DNA of 57,319 nucleotides from Thioalkalivibrio sp. (GCA_011389655.1 JAABTX010000008.1:1-57319); one strand, 5' to 3'. Positions 15,705 to 25,153 are shown, counted from the first letter of the stretch. Program-made: numbers and translations. Notes: generated by a model not told the origin, from the sequence alone.

Positions 15705-18368
15705 TCAGGCCTGCAGGGGGTTGGGCCGGCTGGTGTCGATCCCGTACTTGGCGATTGCATCGGCCACCACCGAGGCCTCCACGTCACCGGCCTCGGACAG
15801 GGACTTCAGCACTGCCAGAACCACGTGGTAACGATCCACCTCGAAGTGGCGCCGCAGGGCCGCCCGGGTGTCCGAGCGCCCGAATCCGTCGGTGCCCAGC
15901 ACGCGGTAGGGGGCCGGCACCCAGGCCCGGATCTGATCGGCATGGGCCTTCACGTAGTCGGTGGCCGCGACCACCGGGGCCGAGGAGCCCGACAGACACT
16001 GCGTGACCCAGGGGACAGGGGTCTTGCCCTTCGGTTTCAGCAGGGCCTCGCGGTCGCAGGCCCGGCCGTCCCGGGCCAGTTCATTGAAGCTGGGCGCACT
16101 CCAGACCTCGGACGAAACCCCCCAGTCCTTGTCCAGCAGCTCGGCCGCGGCGATCACCTCGCGCAGGATCGTGCCCGAGCCGAGCAGCCGCGCCTGTTTC
16201 TTGCGTCTGCCGGCGGCCGCAAACTTGTAGAGCCCCTTCACGATGCCCTTCTCCGCTCCCTTCGGCATCGCGGGCTGGGGGTAGTTCTCGTTCATCGTGG
16301 TGATGTAGTAGAAGACCTTCTGCTGGTCCACGAACATGCGCTGCAGGCCGCTGTGCACGATCACCGCGAGCTCGTAGGCGAAGGTCGGGTCGTAGGAGAC
16401 GCAGTTCGGGACATTCGCGGCCATCATCAGGCTGTGACCGTCCTGGTGCTGCAGGCCCTCGCCCGCAAGCGTGGTGCGCCCCGCGGTGCCGCCGATCAGG
16501 AACCCCCGCGCCTGCATGTCGCCGGCGGCCCAGATCAGGTCGCCGACACGCTGGAAGCCGAACATCGAGTAGTAGATGTAGAAGGGGACGGTGGCGACGC
16601 CATGCGTGGAGTAGGAGGTCGCGGCGGCGATCCACGAACACATCGCGCCGGCCTCGTTGATCCCCTCCTCCAGGATCTGCCCCTTCTTGTCCTCCTTGTA
16701 GTACATCACCTGCTCGCGGTCCTGCGGCTGGTAGAGCTGGCCCACCGAGGAGTAGATGCCAAGCTGACGGAACAGCCCCTCCATGCCGAAGGTGCGGGCC
16801 TCGTCGGGGACGATCGGCACCAGGTAGCGCCCGAGCTTCTTGTCCCGCGCGAGCAGGGTCAGCATGCGCACGAAGGCCATGGTCGTCGACATCTCCCGCT
16901 CGCCGCTGGATTCGAGCAACGACTTGAAGATGTCCAGGTCCGGGACCTCCAGCGGCGCAGCCAGCGGCCGGCGCACCGGGAGGAAACCGCCCAGCTCCTT
17001 GCGCCGCTCCAGCATGTATTTGAATTCGGGGGCCTCCTCGTTCGGAAGGATGTACTCGGCCGCCTCGATCTGATCATCCGACAACGGGATGCTGAAGCGG
17101 TTGCGGAAGGCCTTCATGTCGTCCACGTCCAGCTTCTTCTGGCTGTGCGTGCGGTTCTGCGCCTCACCCGCCGGGCCCATGCCGTACCCCTTCACGGTAT
17201 GCGCGAGGATCACCGTCGGCTCGTGCCTGTGCTCCGCTGCGGTCTTGTACGCGGCATAGACCTTGACCGGATCGTGTCCGCCGCGGTTGAGCCGCCAGAT
17301 GTCCTCGTCGGACATGTTCGCGACCATCGCCTTGAGTTCGGGGTACTTTCCGAAGAAATGCTCGCGCACGTAGGCGCCATCCCGCGACTTGTAGTTCTGG
17401 TAGTCGCCATCCACCGCCTCCATCATGCGCCGCTGCAGCAGTCCATCCTTGTCCTTCGCGAGCAGCGGATCCCAGTAGCGGCCCCAGAGCAACTTGATCA
17501 CGTTCCAGCCCGCACCGCGGAAGATCGCCTCCAGCTCCTGCACGATCTTGCCGTTCCCGCGCACCGGGCCATCGAGGCGCTGCAGGTTGCAGTTGACCAC
17601 CCAGACCAGATTGTCCAGGCGCTCGCGCGAGGCCAGGGTGATCGCGCCCAGCGTCTCGGGCTCGTCGACCTCGCCGTCGCCGACGAAGCTCCAGACCTTG
17701 CGGTCATCGGTCTTGGCCAGGCCGCGGTCCTGCAGGTACTTCATGAAGCGGGCCTGAAAGATGCTCATGATCGGTCCGATGCCCATGGACACGGTCGGGA
17801 ACTGCCAGTAGTCCGGCATCAGCCACGGGTGCGGGTAGGACGACAGGCCCTTGCCATCGACCTCGCGGCGGAAGTGGTCGAGCTGCTCCTCGGTCAGACG
17901 CCCTTCCAGGAAGGAGCGCGCGTACATGCCGGGCGCGGAGTGACCCTGCACGAAGACGAGGTCCCCGCCGTGCTCGTGGGAGGGGGCGCGCCAGAAATGG
18001 TTGAAGCCGACGTCGTAGAGGGTCGCGGCGGAGGCGAAGGTCGCGATGTGCCCGCCCAGTTCCGCGGAGACCCGGTTGGCCTTCACCACCATCGCCATCG
18101 CGTTCCACCGGATGTACGACCGGATCCGGTGCTCCAGCTCACTGTCACCCGGGTACACCGGCTCCATGTGCGTGGGAATCGTGTTCACGTACGCGGTATT
18201 GGCCGAGTAAGGCAGATACGCCCCGCTGCGGCGCGCCTTGTCGATCAGCGACTCGAGCAGCTGGTGGGCGCGCTCGGGCCCGTCTGCATCCAGGACCGCC
18301 TCGAGGGCGTCGATCCACTCCTGGGTTTCCTGCGGATCGATATCGTGCGAGTCAGCGTTTGCGTTCAT
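15705..18368 (-). CDS. aceE: Pyruvate dehydrogenase E1 component AceE (homodimeric)
   Basis: An 887-residue thiamine-diphosphate enzyme that decarboxylates pyruvate and reductively acetylates E2. Its length equals that of the enteric homodimeric E1. The ThDP motif begins GDGEVDEPETLGAI and ends with NCNLQRLDGPVRGN. Blocks such as KRMMEAVDGDYQNYKSRDG-like and the EYPQPAMPKG-like region are typical of AceE. ATG 18368 has AGAAGGA 6 nt upstream; an open frame continues upstream without homology. It is the first gene of aceE-aceF-lpd and is divergent from rnt across 255 nt, where no regulator gene (such as pdhR) is seen. Confidence 0.97.
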   Translation of the reverse strand: MNANADSHDIDPQETQEWIDALEAVLDADGPERAHQLLESLIDKARRSGAYLPYSANTAYVNTIPTHMEPVYPGDSELEHRIRSYIRWNAMAMVVKANRVSAELGGHIATFASAATLYDVGFNHFWRAPSHEHGGDLVFVQGHSAPGMYARSFLEGRLTEEQLDHFRREVDGKGLSSYPHPWLMPDYWQFPTVSMGIGPIMSIFQARFMKYLQDRGLAKTDDRKVWSFVGDGEVDEPETLGAITLASRERLDNLVWVVNCNLQRLDGPVRGNGKIVQELEAIFRGAGWNVIKLLWGRYWDPLLAKDKDGLLQRRMMEAVDGDYQNYKSRDGAYVREHFFGKYPELKAMVANMSDEDIWRLNRGGHDPVKVYAAYKTAAEHRHEPTVILAHTVKGYGMGPAGEAQNRTHSQKKLDVDDMKAFRNRFSIPLSDDQIEAAEYILPNEEAPEFKYMLERRKELGGFLPVRRPLAAPLEVPDLDIFKSLLESSGEREMSTTMAFVRMLTLLARDKKLGRYLVPIVPDEARTFGMEGLFRQLGIYSSVGQLYQPQDREQVMYYKEDKKGQILEEGINEAGAMCSWIAAATSYSTHGVATVPFYIYYSMFGFQRVGDLIWAAGDMQARGFLIGGTAGRTTLAGEGLQHQDGHSLMMAANVPNCVSYDPTFAYELAVIVHSGLQRMFVDQQKVFYYITTMNENYPQPAMPKGAEKGIVKGLYKFAAAGRRKKQARLLGSGTILREVIAAAELLDKDWGVSSEVWSAPSFNELARDGRACDREALLKPKGKTPVPWVTQCLSGSSAPVVAATDYVKAHADQIRAWVPAPYRVLGTDGFGRSDTRAALRRHFEVDRYHVVLAVLKSLSEAGDVEASVVADAIAKYGIDTSRPNPLQA

Positions 18369-18623
18369 GCGTGATCCTTCTGGAGAACGCTCGACGGTCT
18401 GCCCCGGAACGGCGGCGGAGCGGGGCCGGGCGCCCTTTCTGCTACCATGGGTGTAGGTGCGGCGAGGCTGCGAACAGGTGAGCAAGTATCCGGACTGAGG
18501 CCGTGCAAGGTCAAGGCGCGCTGCCTTCCCGCGGCGATCGCCCGCAGAAAGCGCTTGAAATTCCCGAACAAAACATGGCCCCCATTATCCTGGAGGGAGT
18601 CTCTTGCAGCGTGCAGGCGTAAC

Positions 18624-19295
18624 ATGAGCGAGATCCCGACCCTGCCTCCAGCGGCAGTCCCGATGGCGAACCGCTTCCGGGGATTTCTTCCGGTCGTGGT
18701 GGATGTCGAGACCGGCGGGTTCGACGCCGGCAGACACGCGCTGCTGCAGATCGCGGCGGTCTTCCTGCGCCGGGGCGAGAACGGTCACCTGTGGCGGGAG
18801 CGCACGCTCAGCATCCACGTGCAGCCGTTCGACGGCAGCCACCTGGACCCGAAGTCCCTGGAGGTGAACGGCATCGACCCGTTCCACCCGCTGCGGATCG
18901 CCCAGCCCGAGGATCAGGCGATGGGACAGATCTTCAGCGAGGTGCGCCGCGAGGTGAAGCTCAACCTGTGCAAACGCGCGATCCTGGTCGGCCACAATGC
19001 GCACTTCGACCTCGGGTTCGTGCATGCGGCGGCGGCGCGCTGCGGGATCCGCCGCAATCCGTTCCATCCCTTCAGCAGCCTCGACACGGTCTCGCTGTCC
19101 GCTCTCGCCTACGGCCAGACGGTACTGGCACGCGCCGCGGAGGCGGCGGGCCTTGACTGGGACACGGATGCCGCCCACAGCGCCGCCTACGACGCCGAGG
19201 TGACGGCCGAGGTCTTCTGCTCGATCGCGAACCGCTGGATGGATACCGCGGGCATCCCGGAGGCGGCCGCGCTGCTGCCGGACGGAACGGGCTAG
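18624..19295 (+). CDS. rnt: Ribonuclease T
   Basis: A 223-residue DEDDh 3'-to-5' exonuclease that trims tRNA and other stable RNA ends and turns over tRNA-CCA. The catalytic residues are visible: D27 and E29 in [11 protein letters not shown]129 in HNAHFDLGF, and H185 and D190 in HSAAYDAEV. Length fits RNase T. ATG 18624 is chosen because it gives the family length; the open frame continues upstream without homology. An in-frame ATG at 18663 is an alternative. It is convergent with grxD over a strong hairpin. Confidence 0.95.
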   Translation: MSEIPTLPPAAVPMANRFRGFLPVVVDVETGGFDAGRHALLQIAAVFLRRGENGHLWRERTLSIHVQPFDGSHLDPKSLEVNGIDPFHPLRIAQPEDQAMGQIFSEVRREVKLNLCKRAILVGHNAHFDLGFVHAAAARCGIRRNPFHPFSSLDTVSLSALAYGQTVLARAAEAAGLDWDTDAAHSAAYDAEVTAEVFCSIANRWMDTAGIPEAAALLPDGTG

Positions 19296-19305
19296 TGGGC
19301 CACTA

Positions 19306-19332
19306 GGGCGGCGGGCCACACGCCCGCCGCCC
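19306..19332. terminator. Bidirectional hairpin terminator between rnt and grxD
   Basis: A perfect 11-bp stem, GGGCGGCGGGC (19306-19316) / GCCCGCCGCCC (19322-19332), with loop CACAC. It fills the convergent gap between the rnt stop and the grxD stop, which is the expected site for a shared terminator. There is no long T-run on either side. Confidence 0.65.
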
Positions 19333-19334
19333 GG

Positions 19335-19658
19335 TCAGGCGCGCTTGGCGTGCGCCTCTTCGACCGCCTTCTTCAATTCGCCGTTCTCGAACATCTCCAG
19401 CGTGATGTCGCAGCCGCCGACCAGTTCGCCATTGATGTAGATCTGGGGAAAGGTGGGCCAGTCCGCAAAGCGGGGCAGGTTCTGGAACACCTCGGGATCG
19501 GCCAGCACGTTCACGTACGCGAATTCGTGCTCGCAGCGCTTCAGCGCCTCGGCGGCCCGGCTGGAAAATCCGCACATCGGGAACTGCGGCGTCCCCTTCA
19601 TGAAGATCACGACGGGGTTTTCTTCCACTTGCTGACGAATGCGATCCATGACATCCAT
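19335..19658 (-). CDS. grxD: Monothiol glutaredoxin Grx4
   Basis: A 107-residue monothiol glutaredoxin of the Grx4 class, which carries and delivers [2Fe-2S] clusters, often with BolA partners. The active site CGFS is at residues 29-32, preceded by the conserved KGTPQFPMCGFS block. The glutathione-binding WPTFPQIYINGELVGGCDI follows. Length is normal. A 163-nt gap to ychF upstream contains a small hairpin (TCCCGT/ACGGGA, 19703-19720). Confidence 0.96.
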   Translation of the reverse strand: MDVMDRIRQQVEENPVVIFMKGTPQFPMCGFSSRAAEALKRCEHEFAYVNVLADPEVFQNLPRFADWPTFPQIYINGELVGGCDITLEMFENGELKKAVEEAHAKRA

Positions 19659-19821
19659 GAGAGCCTCCTGACGACTCGAATCTTTATGGGTTCAACGGTC
19701 GGTCCCGTTGGACCACGGGATGACCGTACACTATCCGCTGCGGAGGCGGGGCAACCGCTCCCGGCGCAGGATCATCCACTGCGACACGGATTCCGCGACC
19801 GGGCCCGCCGGACCGGCAGAC

Positions 19822-20913
19822 TCAGACGTTGAAGCGGAAATGTACAACGTCGCCTTCGTGCATGACGTATTCCTTGCCTTCCAGACGCCATTTACCGGCG
19901 TCCTTCGCACCCTGCTCACCGCCGCAGGCGACGAAGTCGTCGAAGGCGATCACCTCGGCGCGGATGAAGCCCTTCTGGAAGTCGGTGTGGATGGCACCCG
20001 CGGCCTGGGGCGCCGTCGATCCCCTGCGGACCGTCCAGGCACGCACCTCCTTCGGCCCTGCCGTGAAGAAGGTCTGCAGGTCGAGCAGCCGGTAGGTGCC
20101 GCGCACCACCCGGTCGAGGCCCGGTTCGGACAGCCCCAGATCGGCCAGGAACTCGTTGCGTTCGGCTTCATCCAGCCGCGCGATCTCCGCCTCCAGCGCG
20201 GCACAGACCGGCACCACTTCCGCGCCCTCCTGCGAGGCCCGGGCCTCGACCTGGGCGAGCAGCGGGTTGTCGGCGAAGCCGTCCTCCGCGACGTTGGCGA
20301 TATAGATCATGGGCTTTGCGGTCAGCAGGTGGAGGTCACGGAGCAGCGCAAGGGCCTCCGCGGAGAGGGCCTGCGCGCGCACGGGGGTGCCCTTGTCCAG
20401 ACCGGCCGCCACCCGCTCCGCGATCTCGAGCCGCGCCAGCGCCTCCTTGTCCTGTGACTTGGCCGCCCGCGTCAGGCGCGTGATCGCGCGGGACACGGTG
20501 TCCATGTCCGCCAGCGCCAGTTCGGTGCCGATGATCTCGATATCCGACAGCGGATCCACCTGACCGGCGACGTGGACCACGTCCTCGTCCTCGAAACAGC
20601 GTACGACCTGGGCGATCGCGTCCGTCTCCCGGATGTGGGCGAGGAACTGATTGCCCAGGCCTTCGCCCTGCGCGGCCCCGGAGACCAGTCCCGCGATGTC
20701 GACGAATTCCACCGTGGTCGGCAGCACGCGCTGCGGCTTCACCAGCTCCGCGAGGACGCCGAGCCGCGGATCCGGCACCTCCACCACCCCCACATTGGGG
20801 TCGATGGTGCAGAACGGATAGTTCTCGGCCGAGATGCCGGCCCTGGTGAGCGCGTTGAACAGAGTGGACTTGCCCACGTTGGGCAACCCGACGATCCCGC
20901 ACTTGAGACTCAC
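19822..20913 (-). CDS. ychF: Ribosome-binding ATPase YchF
   Basis: A 363-residue Obg-family protein of the same length as the E. coli protein. The P-loop GLPNVGKST is at residues 9-17. The base-specificity motif is NVAE instead of NKxD, which explains the ATP preference of YchF. A C-terminal TGS domain is present, including the AWTVRRG and AEVIAFDDF region. YchF binds ribosomes and affects oxidative-stress responses. It overlaps pth by 4 nt (ATGA); pth-ychF is a standard gammaproteobacterial pair. Confidence 0.97.
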   Translation of the reverse strand: MSLKCGIVGLPNVGKSTLFNALTRAGISAENYPFCTIDPNVGVVEVPDPRLGVLAELVKPQRVLPTTVEFVDIAGLVSGAAQGEGLGNQFLAHIRETDAIAQVVRCFEDEDVVHVAGQVDPLSDIEIIGTELALADMDTVSRAITRLTRAAKSQDKEALARLEIAERVAAGLDKGTPVRAQALSAEALALLRDLHLLTAKPMIYIANVAEDGFADNPLLAQVEARASQEGAEVVPVCAALEAEIARLDEAERNEFLADLGLSEPGLDRVVRGTYRLLDLQTFFTAGPKEVRAWTVRRGSTAPQAAGAIHTDFQKGFIRAEVIAFDDFVACGGEQGAKDAGKWRLEGKEYVMHEGDVVHFRFNV

Positions 20914-21506
20914 GCTTCTTTCTCCCCATTCGGCACGGCCTGTGTGTGCAGCCGGCGCACCGCCCGATCCCAGTCTCCGCCCACGAGGTCGTCGACGACC
21001 CCGAGCGCTGCATCGATCGCCTGGCGCATCGCCATCGCCTCTTCCCGGCCGGGGCGCTCCAGAACATAGCCGATCACCGCCTCACGGATACCCGGATGAC
21101 CAATGCCGATACGCAGCCGGGCGTAGTCCGCACCGAGATGACGGTGGAGGTCGCGCAGGCCGTTGTGCCCTCCGTGACCGCCGCCCGCCTTCAGGCGCGC
21201 GGTACCGGCCGGCAGGTCGAGGTCGTCGTGCACGACCAGGATCTCCGCGGGGGGGATACGGTAGAAGGCCGCAAGCTTCTGCACCGCGCTGCCGCTCTTG
21301 TTCATGAAGGTCAGCGGCTTCTGCAACAGGCAGGATGCAGTGCCCGCAGCGAACCTCGCGACCTCGCCCTCGAAACGGGACTCCGCACGGAAGGTACTGC
21401 CACGATCCGCCGCGAGGCGGTCCGCGAACCAGAAGCCCGCATTGTGCCGCGTGTCGGCATAACGCGGGCCCGGATTGCCCAGACCGACCAGGAGCCGTAT
21501 CGGCAT
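20910..21506 (-). CDS. pth: Peptidyl-tRNA hydrolase
   Basis: A 198-residue Pth, which frees tRNA from prematurely dropped peptidyl-tRNA. The catalytic H21 lies in [11 protein letters not shown], and the [16 protein letters not shown] start is the family signature. The [16 protein letters not shown] and [13 protein letters not shown] blocks follow. Length is normal. It starts 33 nt after rplY and overlaps ychF by 4 nt. Confidence 0.97.
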   Translation of the reverse strand: MPIRLLVGLGNPGPRYADTRHNAGFWFADRLAADRGSTFRAESRFEGEVARFAAGTASCLLQKPLTFMNKSGSAVQKLAAFYRIPPAEILVVHDDLDLPAGTARLKAGGGHGGHNGLRDLHRHLGADYARLRIGIGHPGIREAVIGYVLERPGREEAMAMRQAIDAALGVVDDLVGGDWDRAVRRLHTQAVPNGEKEA

Positions 21507-21539
21507 TTCTTGGCCAGACCCCGTGCAGACCCGGGGCGA

Positions 21540-22178
21540 TCAGTCCTCGGCCTCGAGGCCCTCGACGCCCGGCTCGGCCTCCTCCGGCTCCGCCTTCTCG
21601 CCGCGGGGAAGAAGCACGCTGACCACGGCGGAGTCGTGCCCCTCGTGGGCCAGCGCCACCACCGTCACACCGGCGGGAAGCACAAGCTCTGACAGGTGTA
21701 CCGTCTCGCCAACATCGAGCCCGGCCACGTCCACCTCGATCGCCTCGGGAAGATCCGCGGGCAGGCACTCGACCTCGACGTCGGTCAGCTGACGGTTGAT
21801 CATGCCGCCGCCGGTCTTCACGCCCTTGCAGATTTCCTCGTTCAGGAGATGCAGCGGGACCTGCACCCGGATCGCCTCGTCGGCACTGACCCGCTGCAGA
21901 TCGACGTGAATCAGCGTGGGCTTGAAGGGATGGCGCTGCAGGTCGCGCAGGATCGCGCGCTCGCGGCGGCCCTCGAGATTCACCGTGAGGATATGGGAGT
22001 AGAAGGCCTCGTGCTTCAGGTTCAGCAGGATCGCGTTGTGATCGAGCGTTATCGCAATGGCGTCCTTGTGCCCTCCGTAGAGGATACCCGGCAGCTTGCC
22101 CGCGCGACGCAGGCGGCGGCTCGCACCCGATCCCTGATCCGCGCGCGGTTCGGCTTCAATGACAAAATCCGTACTCAT
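21540..22178 (-). CDS. rplY: 50S ribosomal protein L25 / general stress protein Ctc
   Basis: A 212-residue long-form L25 (Ctc type). An N-terminal 5S rRNA-binding domain covers about residues 1-95 ([13 protein letters not shown] and [13 protein letters not shown]). A C-terminal beta domain follows, ending in a Glu-rich tail. ATG 22178 has GGAG 8 nt upstream; an open frame extends 30 nt further but lacks a ribosome binding site. It lies in the usual prs-rplY-pth-ychF order. Confidence 0.95.
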   Translation of the reverse strand: MSTDFVIEAEPRADQGSGASRRLRRAGKLPGILYGGHKDAIAITLDHNAILLNLKHEAFYSHILTVNLEGRRERAILRDLQRHPFKPTLIHVDLQRVSADEAIRVQVPLHLLNEEICKGVKTGGGMINRQLTDVEVECLPADLPEAIEVDVAGLDVGETVHLSELVLPAGVTVVALAHEGHDSAVVSVLLPRGEKAEPEEAEPGVEGLEAED

Positions 22179-22279
22179 GACGCTTTCTCCAAAATGAGCG
22201 CGCCCCATCCGCGACCAGATGAGGCGCCAGAAGGGGCCTGAGCCCCGTCGATGCCGCCCGGCTGGGCGACGGTACAGGG

Positions 22280-23236
22280 TCAGTCCACGAACAGCGAACT
22301 GACCGATTCCTCGGTATTGATGCGGCGGATGGTCTCCGCGAGCATCTCCGCCACGGACAGGAGGCGGATACGGCCGCAGGCCTCGGCGTTCGGCTGCAGC
22401 GGCACGGTGTCGGTGACCACGAGCTCGTCAAGTAACGAACCCTCTATGTTAGCAACTGCCGGACCGGAAAGCACGGCATGGGTCGCGTAGGCGTAGACCT
22501 TCTTCGCGCCGTGCTCCTTCAGTGCCCCCGCCGCCTGGCACAGGGTGCCGGCGGTGTCGACCATGTCGTCTATGATTACGCAGCACCGGTCTTCCACGTC
22601 GCCGATGATGTGCATCACCAGGGACTCGTTGGCGCGCGGCCGGCGCTTGTCGATGATCGCGAGGTCGGCGTCGTCGAGCCGCTTGGCGATGGCCCGCGCG
22701 CGCACCACGCCGCCGACGTCCGGGGAGACCACCGTCACATCGCCCGCCTCGCGGCGCCAGATGTCGCCGAGCAGGATCGGGGAGGCGTAGACGTTGTCCA
22801 CCGGCACGTTGAAGAATCCCTGCACCTGGTCCGCGTGCACGTCAATGGTGAGCACCCGGTCGGCACCCACGGATTCGATCATGTTGGCGACGACCTTGGC
22901 CGAGATCGGCACTCGCGCGGAGCGCACCCGGCGGTCCTGGCGGGCATAGCCGAAATACGGGATCACGGTGGTGATGCGCCCGGCGGAGGCCCGGCGCAGC
23001 GCATCCACCATGATCAGCAGTTCCATGATGTTGTCGTTGGTCGGGCGCCCGGTCGGCTGGATCACGAAGACGTCCCGCCCGCGCACGTTCTCGAGAATCT
23101 CGACCTGCACCTCGCCGTCGCTGAAGCGGCCCACGGTGGCCTTGCCCAGGCGCAGGTCGAGGTGCTCCGCGACCCGCTGCGCGAGCGGCAGGTTCGCATT
23201 GCCCGCAAAGATCATCATTCGGCTCTGGTTCGCCAC
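22280..23236 (-). CDS. prs: Ribose-phosphate pyrophosphokinase
   Basis: A 318-residue PRPP synthetase, supplying PRPP for nucleotides, histidine and tryptophan. The start region [15 protein letters not shown], the [15 protein letters not shown] block and the PRPP-binding [13 protein letters not shown] identify it. The start is taken as GTG 23236 because a G-rich stretch lies just upstream; ATG at 23218 would give 312 residues and is also close to the family start. No gene lies between this start and tRNA-Gln (290 nt), which is filled by a structured tRNA-derived element. Confidence 0.95.
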   Translation of the reverse strand: MANQSRMMIFAGNANLPLAQRVAEHLDLRLGKATVGRFSDGEVQVEILENVRGRDVFVIQPTGRPTNDNIMELLIMVDALRRASAGRITTVIPYFGYARQDRRVRSARVPISAKVVANMIESVGADRVLTIDVHADQVQGFFNVPVDNVYASPILLGDIWRREAGDVTVVSPDVGGVVRARAIAKRLDDADLAIIDKRRPRANESLVMHIIGDVEDRCCVIIDDMVDTAGTLCQAAGALKEHGAKKVYAYATHAVLSGPAVANIEGSLLDELVVTDTVPLQPNAEACGRIRLLSVAEMLAETIRRINTEESVSSLFVD

Positions 23237-23370
23237 GGCCCCCCCGATATGAATGCATCGAACACCATCGGCCGGCCCGGGCGGACCCCGCCGGCGCGGG
23301 AATTCTAGCGCAGGATGGTGATCGGGTGTCGGTACGAACCCGGTGGCTTCCGGGCGTCCCGGTTCCCGCA

Positions 23371-23483
23371 TGGCTGGGCCGGCAGGATTACGGCGCTGCG
23401 CGCCGCCCTCCGGGCCGTCGCCTGCGGCGACGTTCTGCCCCTTCGGGGCAGTCGAACCTTGAGCTTCGAACCCTGCCGGCCCC
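23371..23483 (-). other. tRNA-Gln-derived minihelix-like element with four tandem triloop hairpins
   Basis: It lies downstream of tRNA-Gln on the same strand. Bases 23371-23388 plus 23452-23459 repeat, without a mismatch, the 26 nt of the tRNA 3' end at 23527-23552. They are split in the T loop by 63 nt. The insert is four adjoining hairpins at 23392-23404, 23405-23415, 23416-23432 and 23435-23451, with minus-strand loops GCA, GGA, GCA and GAA. An 11-bp outer stem (23376-23386 / 23472-23482) equals acceptor plus T stem of the tRNA, and a GCCA tail follows at 23374-23371. The predicted fold is therefore an acceptor-T minihelix with a CCA end. Whether it is transcribed or processed cannot be told from sequence. 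Confidence 0.6.
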
Positions 23484-23488
23484 GCTTC

Positions 23489-23516
23489 GTGACGCCCAGT
23501 GGCATTCCGGCGTCAC
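23489..23516 (-). terminator. Hairpin just after tRNA-Gln
   Basis: A perfect 8-bp stem, GTGACGCC (23489-23496) / GGCGTCAC (23509-23516), with a 12-nt loop. It begins 11 nt beyond the tRNA 3' end in the direction of transcription. It could be a terminator or a 3'-trailer structure guiding tRNA processing; there is no T-run. Confidence 0.45.
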
Positions 23517-23526
23517 AATTCCTGTA

Positions 23527-23601
23527 TGGCTGGGCCGGCAGGATTCGAACCTGCGAATGCCGGGATCAAAACCCGGTGCCTTACCGCTTGGCGACGGCCC
23601 A
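23527..23601 (-). tRNA. tRNA-Gln (anticodon TTG)
   Basis: A 75-nt tRNA with encoded CCA. The acceptor stem is TGGGCCG / CGGCCCA, discriminator G, and the T arm is GCAGG-TTCGAAT-CCTGC. The anticodon arm is CCGGG-TTTTGAT-CCCGG, so the anticodon is TTG, reading CAA and wobbling to CAG. The D arm carries the AAGCGGTAAGG of bacterial tRNA-Gln. It starts 17 nt after the ispE stop codon and probably shares its transcript; ispE-tRNA-Gln-prs is a common gammaproteobacterial order. Confidence 0.97.
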
Positions 23602-23617
23602 ATGACTCGTTGTCCGG

Positions 23618-24481
23618 CTACGTCCCGTCCGCGTCCGGAGGGTGCCACTCGCACAGTGGCGAGCGGTTGACGAGGCGCACGACCCAGCTGCGCCAGGGGT
23701 GTGGCTGCGCCTGCTGTGCCGCCCGCGCGGCGGCCGCGTCGGCGAACAGCCCGAACAGACAGCCCCCGGTTCCGCTGAGCCGGGCCGGGACTCCCTGCGC
23801 ACCCAGCCACTCCAGCGCCGCGTCCACGACCGCAAGACGGCGCCGCACCAGCGGCTCGAAGACATTGCCGAAAGACCCGTACCCGGACGCCGTGATTCTC
23901 TCGGGGGGACAGTCCCGTGTCAATTCGCGGGAACCGAACATGGTTGCGGTGGACACCGCCTCCCCCGGGTCGATCAGCAGCACCCAGGGCGTGTCCGGCT
24001 CCACCGGGGTCAGACGCTCGCCAACGCCCTCCGCCCATGCCGCGAGCCCGCGCACGAACACCGGCACGTCGGCCCCCAGCCGCAGGCCCAGCTGCGCCAG
24101 GGACGGCAGCGACAGACCCAGCCGGAACAGGTGGTTCAGCGCCACAAGCGTGGTCGCGGCATCGGAACTGCCCCCGCCCAGCCCCCCGCCGACGGGGATG
24201 TGCTTGGTCAGCGCGATCCTTACCCCGAGGGAATGACCGCTGCGCTCGGCAAGCAGGCGTGCCGCCTTCAGACACAGGTTGTCGCCATTCAGGGAGGGCA
24301 TCGCCGCGTCGAGCTCGACGCGCCCGGAAGACAACGGGAAGAACTGCAGCCAGTCGCAGAGATCCACGAACTGGAATACGGTCTGCAGCTCGTGGTAACC
24401 GTCCGGGCGACGGCCGGTGATGTGCAGGAAACGGTTGATCTTCGCGGGTGCCGGAAACCGGACCGAGAAATCCGCGTTCAC
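23618..24481 (-). CDS. ispE: 4-diphosphocytidyl-2-C-methyl-D-erythritol kinase
   Basis: A 287-residue GHMP kinase of the MEP isoprenoid pathway. The catalytic lysine block is FPAPAKINRFLHITGRRPDGYH near the N-terminus. The ATP loop is VGGGLGGGSSDAATTL, and the catalytic aspartate lies in LGADVPVF. A late GTGGCLFGLF glycine loop completes the fold. The start is GTG 24481, overlapping the lolB stop in GTGA, so translation is coupled. The frame is open further upstream but only shadows lolB. Confidence 0.95.
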   Translation of the reverse strand: MNADFSVRFPAPAKINRFLHITGRRPDGYHELQTVFQFVDLCDWLQFFPLSSGRVELDAAMPSLNGDNLCLKAARLLAERSGHSLGVRIALTKHIPVGGGLGGGSSDAATTLVALNHLFRLGLSLPSLAQLGLRLGADVPVFVRGLAAWAEGVGERLTPVEPDTPWVLLIDPGEAVSTATMFGSRELTRDCPPERITASGYGSFGNVFEPLVRRRLAVVDAALEWLGAQGVPARLSGTGGCLFGLFADAAAARAAQQAQPHPWRSWVVRLVNRSPLCEWHPPDADGT

Positions 24482-25101
24482 GGCGCCGGCGCCGGCTGGC
24501 CGAGCTGCCAGCGCTGGATCCGCAGCTCCAGGCGCATGTCCCCGCGGCGCAGCTCCAGAGAGGCCGGCATCGCCGCAGGACCGGCATCCTCGAAGGCCCC
24601 GTAGCGGACCTCCCAGCCATCCTGGATCAGCCGCGACGGGCGCCCCGCCGCGTCCGCGCGGAGATCGAAGCCCGCGCCCGGACGCGCGATCCCGCGCACC
24701 CAGGCATCGAGGCCCGCGACCGGGATCTCGCGCCCGGTGATCCGCGCGATCAGCCGGTCGGGGTCGGAGGCCTGGTAACGTTCGCCGTCGCGGGTCAGCA
24801 GCATCGCGTGGCGCCCGTCGAAAATCACGCGACCGCCCCCGCGCCCCATCGGCCCCGACAGGTCGATCACCTGCTCCGGCCCCTCGGCACGCCAGCCCAG
24901 TTGCCCCGTCCAGGTCTCCTCCGGGAGTTCCAGGATCACCTGCCCGGCCAGGCGCCACGTGTCCACCGCCTCCAGCCGGGCGGAACGCTCGGCGAAGGCC
25001 GCGCGAGCGGCAGCCTCGTCTACCGATGGTTCGGGGATCGACGCACAGCCAAGGAGTCCGAACACCGCGAGGACGGCCAGCAGGATCGGCCGCAGGCGCA
25101 T
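24478..25101 (-). CDS. lolB: Outer-membrane lipoprotein receptor LolB
   Basis: A 207-residue lipoprotein that accepts lipoproteins from LolA and inserts them in the outer membrane. The signal peptide MRLRPILLAVLAVFG ends in a lipobox LLGC with C19. The mature part shows the LolB pattern (WRLAGQVIL, WRAEGPEQVIDLSGPMG and the WEVRYG near the end). ATG 25101 gives a clean lipoprotein signal; a GTG at 25140 would add 13 residues. The lolB-ispE-prs order supports the call. Confidence 0.9.
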   Translation of the reverse strand: MRLRPILLAVLAVFGLLGCASIPEPSVDEAAARAAFAERSARLEAVDTWRLAGQVILELPEETWTGQLGWRAEGPEQVIDLSGPMGRGGGRVIFDGRHAMLLTRDGERYQASDPDRLIARITGREIPVAGLDAWVRGIARPGAGFDLRADAAGRPSRLIQDGWEVRYGAFEDAGPAAMPASLELRRGDMRLELRIQRWQLGQPAPAP

Positions 25102-25153
25102 GGAGTTCAGGCCAGGGAAGCCGGAGGAGGCGTCAACCACAGGTCAGATCCAC

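Noticed and set aside
14793-18374. 1193-codon open frame on the + strand opposite aceE and aceF
   Set aside because: It is the antisense shadow of the highly conserved aceE/aceF genes in GC-rich DNA, with no recognisable domain.
22245-22272. CCGTCG...CGACGG hairpin downstream of prs
   Set aside because: Short stem and no T-run; too weak to support a terminator call.
23499-24236. Open frame on the + strand beginning [22 protein letters not shown]
   Set aside because: It reads antisense through tRNA-Gln (the AGPAGFEPANAGIKTR pattern is a well-known false protein from tRNA genes) and then through ispE.
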